Source: Vitis vinifera
Lineage: Eukaryota; Streptophyta; Magnoliopsida; Vitales; Vitaceae
Direction: 5' to 3'
Length of the DNA: 64,000 bases
Assembly (NCBI RefSeq): GCF_030704535.1
Contig: NC_081811.1
Location: forward strand, 4,939,001 to 5,003,000
The notes beneath the pieces are model-generated. The model did no database searches and was not told the origin of the DNA. It saw only the letters and a program-made list of their open reading frames with translations. A program made the translations under genes and the position numbers. Shown piece after piece: positions 12,169 to 22,300 of the stretch. Every line of letters starts with the position of its first letter. Position 1 is the first letter of the stretch.

Positions 12169-13266
12169 TAAAGTCAAAAAATAAATCACTTTTAACAAAA
12201 AAACTAAAAAATCTGATTACTTAAATTAAGTTATTAAATTGATTTGTCATATATCTTTTTAGTCATTTCTCAATTTTCTCTAGACTTTTATTTGCTTATT
12301 AAATTGTTTTTCTAAATAAAAAATAAAATAATGTTAAACTTTTATATTTAACCACAAAAAAATAGTTATTGAATTTTATTTTTGAGAATGTTATATTAAA
12401 ATTATTTTTATAAAAAATAATATATATATTTTAATATTTTTAATTAAATAAAAATAATTCTCCTACGGCATTTAGTGAAAAATATGAGTCCTTTCAGTAG
12501 GAGTAAAAATTTGGTAAATAACAACTAACAAGGGAGAAACTACTAAAAAAGAGTTGAGAATTCAAAATTATTGTGAATTACAAAATTTAGGAGGGTGAGG
12601 GTGATGGGGAGGTGAGAGTGGCAAAGGCGTGTCCTAACAATCTGTTACACGTGGCAAGCTGAGACGTGCAGAATCGTAACGAAATTTGCATGGGGTACTG
12701 CAGCAGGTGGCCTGGGATTCTGCACCACCACAACGCTGAGCGCAATCCTATTCCGTACGGGGCTATGGCGTGAAATTAAACCTTCCAAGGCTACAGCTGG
12801 TAAACTTAGTTGCCAAAAGAAGTATGGATGAACAGGAACCATAACCAGACAGATTGAACTAAAATGGCCTGTTTGGCTTTCGAGAAAGCACGGGAAAATG
12901 AAAAAAAAAATAAGGAAAATAAATATAGGTGAGTAATCTGCATTCTGAAATTAACAGAAATAACTCTTCCATTTAAGAATCAAAGCAACATCGTCCAAGA
13001 ACCATGGAAAGAAACCCTAAATCTTCTGCAAAGAAACCCAAAATGATATTTCGCTGGCGCAGATTCCATTCAAAGTTTCTCACATAGAAAGCACCAGTGA
13101 ACCCTAATCTACCTTCTACTGTAAACGAACCCAAAAAAGAGTGGATCTCATTCTAATATTAGGAAGCATATTGTAAAACCCTACTCTACTAAAGATCATT
13201 CCAGACAACTAAAAGAACCAAAGACAAAGAAAACGGTAATCAAGAAATCTGCACCAGTTGGTCTCG
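12169..13266. other. Spacer downstream of the exonuclease-like gene
   Basis: AT-rich to 12480, then more balanced sequence. 13000-13266 is probably the 3' UTR of the minus-strand exonuclease-like gene. I see no further gene; the small open frame at 12645-12842 lacks any recognisable feature. Confidence 0.5.
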
Positions 13267-14043
13267 CTAGTTCTTCTTGTTCTTGTTCTTGTTATTCTTC
13301 TTCTTCTTCTTGGGAGCAGAATGATCCTTGATCATATCGTATAGCTGAGTCCCGATGAGAAAGCAAAGGTATGGATCGACAGTAGCATAGGCGGCCTTCT
13401 CGCAGGTGAGCACTCTGTCGTACCAGTCGTAATGACTGATCCTATCGTACCACTTCATATCCTTCTCTGGCCGAACCACATCCATGTGCTTCCCCAACAC
13501 CGCCTTCGCCAGCCGGTCTAGATCATAGCGACCAAGATCCAGATCCTCCCTTCGCAGCCCCTCAAAAGCCAAAGTCCCCAAATCCACTGTGTTCACCATC
13601 TTCAACCTTTGCTCCCGCAGCATCCTCTTCGCCAGCGTCTTCATACCAACACCAACAGCAACAACGTTTGGATCAGAGAAAAACTCCGTCACGCACCTCG
13701 GCGGGTCGTCGCCAGGCTCCGGCAACTGGTAGATGAGACATTGCGAGCCGATGCAGAGCTGAAGGATGCCATAGGGATCGTCACCGGGGTCGCTGCAGGC
13801 GACGTTTTTTAACCAATCGGCTTCAACCTCGGCACAGACGCCGACGACTATCTTCCCGTGGCTGTTCCGGCAGCTTTTCAAAACTTCTTTGAACCACTTG
13901 GCGGCGGTGAAATCACAGAACGTGGAAATGGTGAAGATGCGATGTGTGCGCTCGTTCTTGAGGTCCTCCACGAACACTTTGTAGGCGTGGTAAACATATC
14001 TCCTATCGTCTACGACGTCCTTCTTCGCTGTGATTCTCAGCAT
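13267..14043 (-). CDS. WRN-type 3'-5' exonuclease-like protein with degenerate active site
   Basis: Single exon, 258 residues. The first ATG in frame is at 14043; the frame extends further only through a TTG. The fold of plant Werner-like DEDDy exonucleases can be followed. VVGV at 66-69 ends the first strand, DPYGILQLCIGSQCLIYQLP at about 88-108 matches the second and third strands, and DLGTLAF at 154-160 and YATVDPY at 219-225 follow. The catalytic set is damaged. The ExoI DxE reads C70-A-E72, and the ExoII aspartate of GVGxxxD is Leu137 (GVGMKTLAKRM). Only the ExoIII Y-x3-D pair (Tyr219, Asp223) remains. Without two metal-binding acids it should not cleave 3' ends. It may instead bind nucleic acid or protein. 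The last 16 residues are almost all Lys and Asn, a possible nuclear or RNA-binding tail. Known of the family: plants carry many intronless, fast-evolving copies. Confidence 0.8.
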   Translation of the reverse strand: MLRITAKKDVVDDRRYVYHAYKVFVEDLKNERTHRIFTISTFCDFTAAKWFKEVLKSCRNSHGKIVVGVCAEVEADWLKNVACSDPGDDPYGILQLCIGSQCLIYQLPEPGDDPPRCVTEFFSDPNVVAVGVGMKTLAKRMLREQRLKMVNTVDLGTLAFEGLRREDLDLGRYDLDRLAKAVLGKHMDVVRPEKDMKWYDRISHYDWYDRVLTCEKAAYATVDPYLCFLIGTQLYDMIKDHSAPKKKKKNNKNKNKKN

Positions 14044-16344
14044 CGTTCCTTCACCAGAGACACAGAAACACAAACAACCGGAAAAGAGAGACGGTGAGAA
14101 AGGTAGGGTGAGGTGATCTCTTTTTCCTTACTTAGAGGCGAAGTTCAAAAATGAAATCATTTCATTTTAGTTTCACTGGCTTGGGTATTTATTATGTTGT
14201 AATTTCATTAAATACCAAACAGTTAATATGTGTTTGATAATTGAAATTCCAAGTAACTAATCTCATATTTTCATGTTGTGGAAAGTATTAATTTATTATT
14301 TTATTTTATCTTAAATTTACCATGTCTTCCATATACTCTTCTTTTTTTTCTTAGCTGGCATCATATTCCATTGAAGAAATAGACATGTAATGATTTAATA
14401 ATTTAATTTTTATGTTTTAAATAAGAAAAAAATTAAGGTAGTGTTTGGTTGAAAACAATTTTGAATTGTATCAATTTTTTAGAGGATTTTTGAATTAAAT
14501 TTGATGAAATAATCCTAAATTTGTAATAATAATCTCTTCGGTATTTGAACTTTGAAAAGCAAGATATAAATGTCTTTCAACATTTGGATTCTTTTTATAT
14601 AAGTTTTAGAAGAAAATATTACTTTTACTTGTGAAGATGAAGTGTACTTTTATCAAACATAGGTCATTTTGTAAGTTAAAATATATAGAGAATTAAAGTT
14701 GGTTTGGCGCTTGATTTAAAAATAATTTTATGTTTTTTAAAATAGAAAATTGTTTTGAAAACTTTCTAACACTATTTTGATTGCTACTATTTGAGAATAA
14801 TTTTTAAAAACAAAGATAAATAGATAACAATTTTAGAAAATAAGTAAAAATTATTTTCACATGTTTTTAAAAATAAAAAGAAAACATAAAACGATTTGAT
14901 TATGTTTTTTTAAACTTATTTTTATTTTTAAAAATCGATTCATTCAATTGTTGATTGATCGCGAATTACTCTAAATGAACGGTTCAAATTATCCCCTTAT
15001 TTTGTAAACATGAAAGGCGAGCCTTATTTTATTATGACAAAGTCCACACCCACTCCAACCATTTTGTGGGCTAAGGCTTGAGCCCAAGTGATGCATGTGC
15101 CCTCTGTGAGGATGGCTTTTATAGGCATCTTTTCATCCTTATTTCTCTCAGAATTCGATGTGGGATTGCTAACTAATATCAATGAAAAAAATATAACAAA
15201 TCTCCACTAAGAGGGCTTGAACCTTGGACCTCAAGTCTAGTTATCAACCTAGGACACCACTCAGCTATAAAACAAAGAAAATAAGTAAAAATTATTTTCA
15301 CCTATTTTTTAAAGTAAAAAGAAAACATAAACCGATTTGATTATGGGTGGGTATTGGATCGGTCATGAATCACCTAAACCAGTGATCGAATCGGTGACCC
15401 GGTTGAACCAGATAGTTCTAAACGAATCGAACGATTCAAGTTATCCCCTTATTTTGTAAACATGGAAGGGTTCCATTGGGTTTAAGTGTTTTTGGCTAAA
15501 GCCCATGCTGACCTGTCTTATTATGACAAAGCCCACACCCACCCCAAACATTTTGTGGGCTGAGTCTTGAGCTCAGGTGATGCATGTGTCCTCAGGTCCT
15601 GTTATCAACCTAGGACACCACTCTACTACATACATTTTGTCATCAAATATGCCAAACAAAATAATATATATTAAATTTTAAATTTTTTTATAATATTAAA
15701 TAAAAATAATATAATATTTTTAAAAATGATAAAATTAGTTTAAATTTTCATTTTCATTTTTAATATATTCATATTTTATTTAATAAATTTTAAAATATTA
15801 ATATGATTTAATTTGATAATATCAAAGATATAAAATAATATTAATGATTTTTAATTTATTCATATATATTTAAAAAAATTTATAATTATTTTTAATTTTA
15901 ATAATATATAAATTATATATTCATGATGTCACCGGTTCGACCGTGGTTCGACTACCGGTTCAATCAATGAACCGTGAATAGATAATTTTTTCAGTTCCAT
16001 GAGTTCAATTATGAAAATATTGTATTTTATAGTGAATTGGAAGCTTTTAAGAACTTGACACCTGGCCAAATATGTCTCTTCCTTATTTATAAACTACCAT
16101 CTAAGTCGTTATTTGTAAATGTTTACAATAATTCTCTAGAACATTCGACACAAGTTCAAGGACTTCAATCTAACAATGGAGATGTGCAAATGTCTAGGAA
16201 TCATTCTAGAAGCTAGTAAATGTATATAAGCTGCATAATGGGACAATTCAAAATTTCCAAGATTGCATTTTAATTTATTATATGAGTTGCACTTAGGCCC
16301 GCCTCCTACTGTCAGTCTACTTGACCTGTGCCACACATTTCATA
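14044..16344. other. Repeat-rich spacer
   Basis: 14044-14130 is the 5' region of the exonuclease-like gene. The rest is AT-rich and lacks genes. It holds the duplicated segment listed at 14838-15640 and, at 15920-16020, an inverted copy of the GGTCGAACCGGTGACATCA arm seen at 11660-11740. Confidence 0.55.
14838..15640 (+). repeat. Direct duplication of a about 360-440 bp segment
   Basis: Copy 1 (about 14838-15279) and copy 2 (about 15280-15640) share, in the same order, three blocks. The first is 'aaataagtaaaaattatttt' with 'aaaaagaaaacataaa.cgatttgattatg'. The second is 'atccccttattttgtaaaca' with 'ttattatgacaaag', 'ccacaccca' and 'cattttgtgggct'. The third is 'gttatcaacctaggacacca'. Copy 1 also has a 100-bp segment (15110-15230) that copy 2 lacks. 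Both look like pieces of one dispersed non-coding repeat, possibly a TIR element in tandem. Confidence 0.65.
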
Positions 16345-16500
16345 GGACTTTTCTTAATAGTGCAGTAATTTAAAAAAGTTATTCTTAAATTACTGTAGTG
16401 GAAGAAGTTATTACAAATATAGGGTAGTTTTTGCCACATAAGAGAGGAAAGAGGAGAGAGGGTGAGAGAGGAGATAGGAGAGAGGAGAGAGGGTGAACGG
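16345..16500 (+). repeat. Left terminal inverted repeat of the foldback element
   Basis: Begins GGACTTTTCT, then 'agtaatttaaaaaagttatt', 'gaagaagttattacaaatat', 'ggtagtttttgccacata' and a GA-rich tract. The right end, reverse-complemented, repeats the same blocks in order with few differences and one small gap. Confidence 0.85.
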
Positions 16501-17516
16501 TAAAATTTTTTAAAAAAGCGAACTCGTCTCTTGAAGAGACGAGTTCCATGAAAGATAATTATTCAAGGAAACTCGTCTCTTCAAGAGACGAGTTCCCATT
16601 AAAAAAAATATATATATATTTTTAAAAAATTCACAAATTAAAAAAAATAAAATAAAATTTGGAACTAAAGGGAACTCGTCTGAAGAGACGAGTTCCCATG
16701 GGAAAAAAAATCCCAAAAAAAAAAAAAAAATCCTAAAGGAACTCGTCTCTTGAAGAGACGAGTTCCCATGTAAAAAAAAAAATATTTTTTTAAATATATA
16801 TTAAAAAAAATAAAAATAAAAAAATAAAAAAAACAATTCCTCAAAATTCCTAAAGGGAACTCGTCTCTTATAAAAAAAAATAAAATAAAATTCAAGAGAC
16901 GAGTTCCCTTTACGAAAAAAATATTTTTTTAAAAAAATATATTTTTTATTTTAAAAAATCCCAAATTAAAAAAAAAAAAAAAAAAACAATTCCAAAGGGA
17001 ACTCGTCTCTTGAAGAGACGAGTTCCCATGTAAAATTTTTTTTTTTTAAATATATATTAAAAAAAAAAAAAAAAAACAATTCCTCAAAATTCCTAAAGGG
17101 AACTCGTCTCTTCAAGAGACGAGTTCCCATGTAAAAAATATATATATATATATATATATATAAAAAAATTTCAAGAGACGAGTTCAAAAAAAATATTTTT
17201 TATTTTAAAAAATACCAAATTAATAAAAAAAAAAAAAAAAAAAAAAAAAAAACACAATTCCAAAGGGAACTCGTCTCTTGAAGAGACGAGTTCCCATGTA
17301 AAAAAAAAATATTTTTTTAAATATATATTAAAAAAAAAAAAAAAAAACAATTCCTCAAAATTCCTAAAGGAAACTCGTCTCTTCAAAAGACGAGTTCCCA
17401 TGTAAAAAAAAATATATATATATAAACTCAATATATATATATATAAAATATTTTTCAAGAGACGAGTTCAAAAAAAATATTTTTTTAAAAAAATATATTT
17501 TTTATTTTAAAAAATC

Positions 17517-17549
<33 letters not shown>

Positions 17550-17957
17550 CACAATTCCAAAGGGAACGCGTCTCTTGAAGAGATGAGTTCCCATGTAAAA
17601 AAAAAAATTTTTTTTTAAATATATATATTAAAAAAAAAAAAAAAAAACAATTCCTCAAAATTCCTAAAGTGAAGAGACGAATTCCCTTTAGGAATTTTGA
17701 GGAATTGTTTTTTTTTTTTTTTTTTAATATATATATTTAAAAAAATATTTTTTTTTTTACATGGGAACTCGTCTCTTCAAGAGACGAGTTCCCTTTGAAA
17801 TTGTGTGTTTTTTTTTTTTTTTTTTTAATTTGGGATTTTTTAAAATATAAAATATATTTTTAAAAAAAAATATTTTTTTTACATGGGAATTCGTCTCTTG
17901 AAGAGACGAGTTCTGAATTTTGAGGAATTGTTTTTTTTTTTTTAATATATATATATT

Positions 17958-17959
<2 letters not shown>

Positions 17960-18015
<56 letters not shown>
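17960..18015. repeat. (TA)n microsatellite
   Basis: An almost uninterrupted run of about 28 TA units inside the foldback element. Likely length-variable. Confidence 0.9.
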
Positions 18016-18017
<2 letters not shown>

Positions 18018-18625
18018 TACATGGGAACTCGTCTCTTTGGAATTGTGTGTTTTTTTTTTTTTTTTTTTTTTAATTTGAGATTTTTTAAAATAAAAAATAT
18101 ATTTTTTTCCTAAAGGAACTCGTCTCTTCAAGAGACAAGTTCCCTTGAGTAAACTCTTTTTTACATGGAACTTGGGAACTCGTCTGTTGAAGAGACGAGT
18201 TCCTCTAGGAATTTTGAGGAATTGTTTTTTATTTTATTTTATTTTATATTTTAATATATATATTTTAAAAAAATATATTTTTTTTACATGAGAACTCGTC
18301 TCTTGAAGAGACGAGTTCCCTTTGGAATTGTGTGTAAGAGACGAGTTCCCTTTGGAATTGTGTGTGTGTGAGTGTTTTTTTTTTTTTTTTTTTTAAATAA
18401 AAAATATATTTTTTAAAAAAATTATTTTTTTTCCTAAAGGGAACTCTGATTTTATTTTTTATTTTTTTTTACATGGGAACTCGTCTCTTCAAGAGACGAG
18501 TTCCCTTTAGGAATTTTGAGGAATTGTTTTTTTTTTTTTTTAATATATATATTTAAAAAAAAGTATATTTTTTTTGCATGGGAACTCGTCTCTTGAAGAG
18601 ACGAGTTCGCTTTTTTTAAAAATTT

Positions 18626-18751
18626 TATTCCTTCACCCTCTCTCCTCTCTCCTCTCTCCTATGTGGCAAAAACTACCATATATTTGTAATAACTTCTTTC
18701 ACTACATTAATTTAAGAATAACTTTTTTAAATTACTACTTGAGAAAAGTCC
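18626..18751 (-). repeat. Right terminal inverted repeat of the foldback element
   Basis: Reverse complement of the left repeat: 'cttcaccctctctcctctct', 'tatgtggcaaaaactacc', 'atatttgtaataacttcttt', 'aataacttttttaaattact', ending 'agaaaagtcc'. Confidence 0.85.
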
Positions 18752-18761
18752 GGACACATCC

Positions 18762-18800
<39 letters not shown>

Positions 18801-19319
18801 GCCCGACGCCGAAGAAAGGAAGGACAAATGCAAATCAAAGAAAGTAAAAGGCTAAAAGCACAAGATAACAACGCAAAGTTTTTGCGTGACGGCCAAGAGT
18901 GACTTTTTCAAGGGCATTTTAGTATTTTACAATTAAGCTTGTCGGCCTACCACTCTCTTATTTTGTTCTCGCGATTCTCCGCTCCACTATTTGAGTCCGC
19001 AACCTTTGATTGACTTGGTTTCAGTTGTTCGAAAATGCCCCTACCGGTTTTGGCCCTTGGGCGTTCCTAAAATGATTGAAGCACTTCCTTTTGTTTCCAA
19101 GGAAGCTTTTTGGTTCAACTCGGATTCCCAAAGCCGATCTATTTCTATTTTCTATATATAATTCACCGGTTCCACGAACCCTAGAAATCATCGTGTAAGC
19201 GCACCACCAGGTGTCCTGGATTATATGTTTGTTTTAAAACCCTAGATCTTCATCTTCATCTTGTCTTTAATCTCTCTTCCTTTCGATCTCTCTCATACAT
19301 AGAGAAAGAGAAGAGAGCA
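18752..19319 (+). promoter_or_regulatory. Promoter and 5' UTR of the HEL2-type gene
   Basis: A TATA-like CTATATATAA lies at 19151-19161, and a telo-box AAACCCTA at 19237-19244, about 76 bp before the ATG. 'accctag' at about 19179 is a second weak copy. The telo-box is a known mark of plant genes for translation components, which fits a ribosome-associated ligase. A (TA)n run is at 18768-18792. The foldback element ends only about 570 bp upstream of the ATG. Confidence 0.55.
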
Positions 19320-22300
19320 ATGGACGATAGCTGTGCCGTTTGCGCCGAGACTCTCGAATGGGTTTCGTACGGACCATGTGGCCATCGCGATGTGTGCTCG
19401 ACTTGCGTGGCTCGTCTTCGCTTCATCTGCGACGATCGCCGTTGCTGCATCTGCAAAACCGAGTGCAACGTTGTCTTTGTCACGAAGGTTCCGGTCTTTC
19501 TTTTACCTTTTGACACTTGTTGAATCTGTAATTGTTTGATTCTTGATTGAGTATACCGTTTGGTTGCTGAGAAATTAGGGGAAATGAAGCTGTCGGGTTA
19601 ACTAGTCAATTATTTGGTTGAGTTGAGTTAAAATTATGGTTTTATTCTTTTTGTAAATGAATTAAAAACAGTAATTAATTGGAAAAATTTAGATTTCATT
19701 GTCATTTTTTTTCTCTTTCCCTCCGTTTTCTATGGGCAAAACAGGCTAAGGTTGATAAATAGAAAAAACTTGTGAGAGTAAGTTAAAGTTGCATTCCCTT
19801 GGGATAAAGTATTTGATAAATGGAACCTAGTTGCATTTAGTTTGTTAATTTGTATTCTGTTCAATTTGAGCAATACACATGGGTCTATTGGTGTTGCTAT
19901 TGTTTAAGGTTGAACTTCAAGACTTTAAGTTTACGATCCTTACTTTCTGCACTTTATCAAATTATATGAAGTTGGTTCTCACGAGTTCCGAGAGTTTTCT
20001 TTCCTGTTCTGCTTAGTTGAGTGTTTATGATTCTTTTAGGTATATTTGTTGGATTTGTGATTGTTGAATTCACACAAAATATTCAATTTAAATGTGATTT
20101 GATTTTTCAATAATAAGAACATAAATGGGGATACTTTGGCATTCAGTGTTGCTGATCTGAAATATGCAACTAGAAAGAGGGATTGGTAGATATGAATGTT
20201 TAGCATTCAGTTCTGATTTTTATTTTGATTTCTACAATTGTGCAGGCCTTAGGAGATTATACAAGAATGGTTAATGATTTTTCAATCCTGCCAACCGAAT
20301 CAAGGGAGGGTCAAGTGGGAATGTATTGGTATCATGAGGACACACAAGCATTTTTTGATGATGTGGACCACTACAAGATGATCAAGGCAATGTGCAGGCT
20401 TTCTTGCAGCGTATGTGACCAGATGGAGGAGCAATCAAATGATGGCTCAAAGAGAAGGCAAAAGTTTAGGAATATTGACCAGTTGAAGGGTCATTTATTC
20501 CATCGGCATAAATTGTTCATGTGCAGTTTGTGTTTGGAAGGAAGAAAAGTGAGTTCCATATCTGTGACATCTTATATGATATTTACCCTCTGTCTATCTG
20601 TGTATACACACAATTCAGATGTCATTCTTCTGTTGTCCTCCAAATTTGTTCTTATGAATTCGTCTTTAGCTGTGCTTTTCTTTAAAGTAGGCGTTTAATA
20701 TAGAATGCATTCTTTTTGAAAAAGAACACAAGTAACTCTAAATATTAATAAATTCCATGTTTGATTTGTGGATTCATTAGTCTCCTAGCAAAAAGGAAAT
20801 CTATCCTTGATCCAACAACCCTAAACCTTACTTTTCATATATAAATGCCTTCTGACCATGTCAAAATCTGTTTAATCTGCAGCTAAGCCCACTTAAGTAC
20901 CTTCATTGCTTCATGAAGCAAAAGTAAATAAGGATCAAATATCCTCAAAAGACAAAAGCAACAATAAAAGAAAGTACTGCAAGAACATCCAAACAGCCCA
21001 ACCACTAGCCACAAAGTCAATTATCCCCTTGACCACTGATATCTCTGAACTCTCTTATCAAGTCTGACCTTTTCCCTGTGATCAGTTCATTAGTGGCTCT
21101 TTTATCTTCTGGTAGACTTTCTTTCTAGTTAAACAGAAGTAATGCATTTTTTGGAATATAAAAAGAACAAATTGACATAGTGTTGGTGTCTATAATGTTT
21201 TCCTGAGTGTCACAAATGAAGTTTATTTGTCTCTTAGGTGGTTGGTATTGTTCAGCCAAAATACTATAGTGTTCTGCTTTATTTGCTTTATATGCCCCAC
21301 CATTGGATGAGAGCTGCATGTTTGTTATTCTATTGCATAAATGATTCTAATGTGCGATGAAATGAGGGATTGGTAGAAAGAGGAGAATAGTGAGGGGAAT
21401 GTAGCATACGATGAGATAGGTTCTATGGCTGAAATTAATGCTGGCTCTCTGGAAATCTGGTTTTGACATCTTTTTCACGGTTATAGATGACTCAGCTGGA
21501 ATGATTTGCTTTGGTGGTTTAAGTAGAATCAAGTCTTGCAGAAGCCACCCTACAGATCTGTCAGTAAGTTACAAGATGAAAGGGAAAATCACTGTGTGCT
21601 GTGGTGTGAAAAAAAACTTTTGGCAGAATGTTCTTCAAATGCACTTTCAGTTTCAATGCTATGGCATTATATCACTAGAATGGAACTGCAGAATGCAGAG
21701 TTCGCTAAACACGAACAATTCATTGGGGCTGACTTTGGGTCTGAATTGTTTTGATTCTAATAATTTGGTGCAGACATCCTGATATGATATGGAAGTTGGG
21801 ATGGGGCTCTGTTTGTTGCTGTAGGTTTTAATAATTTCTTCTTCCTTTTGTTTGTATGTTGATTTCACTAGCTTTGCATGAATTAGATATTTGTGCATGA
21901 TTAAAGCCTATTGACCTGTGGTTCTTTTTTCTTTTTTTGATCAGTCATCTCACTGGCTTTTCTTGGAATGTAACAGGTATTTATTTGTGAACAAAAGCTC
22001 TACAATAGAGCACAGTTGAATCAGCATATAAACACAGGTGACTCTGAGGTGGATGGAAATGAGGCTGAAAGAGGTGGCTTCATGGGGCATCCGATGTGTG
22101 ACTTCTGTAGAAGCCCATTTTATGGAGATAATGAGCTGTACTCGCATATGTCCACGGAACATTATACCTGTCATATATGCCAAAGGTATTACATGCCATC
22201 TGTCAATAATAGAATGATATACAATGATTTCAGTTCAAGGCATGTTTACCTTACATAGTTCTTTGGTGCTATTCAATGCAGGCAGAACCCTGGACAATTT

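Larger units (their letters stand above)
16345..18751. mobile_element. 2.4-kb foldback element with a palindrome array
   Basis: The two ends are long inverted repeats (see separate entries). Between them lie about 15 near-complete and six partial copies of a 25-bp palindrome: arm AACTCGTCTCTT, one central base, complementary arm. Spacers are almost pure A/T. The spacer word 'caattcctcaaaattcctaa' appears three times in the left half, and its complement 'ttaggaattttgaggaattg' appears in the right half. The whole element is therefore a giant hairpin centred near 17678. Near-direct repeats ACACATttCATA (left) and ACACATcCATA (right) flank it, which fits the 9-11 bp target duplication of Mutator-like elements. 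No open frame resembles a transposase. Transcription in either direction would give long double-stranded RNA. Confidence 0.8.

Noticed and set aside
12645-12842. 65-residue minus-strand open frame downstream of the exonuclease-like gene
   Set aside because: No motif and no splice partner.
16521-18606. Regular palindromes considered as a CRISPR array
   Set aside because: Spacers are low-complexity A/T and themselves repeated and mirrored; the host is a plant nucleus. A foldback element explains it better.
18574-18855. 93-residue open frame across the right end of the foldback element
   Set aside because: Crosses the terminal repeat and a TA run; composition is that of repeat DNA.
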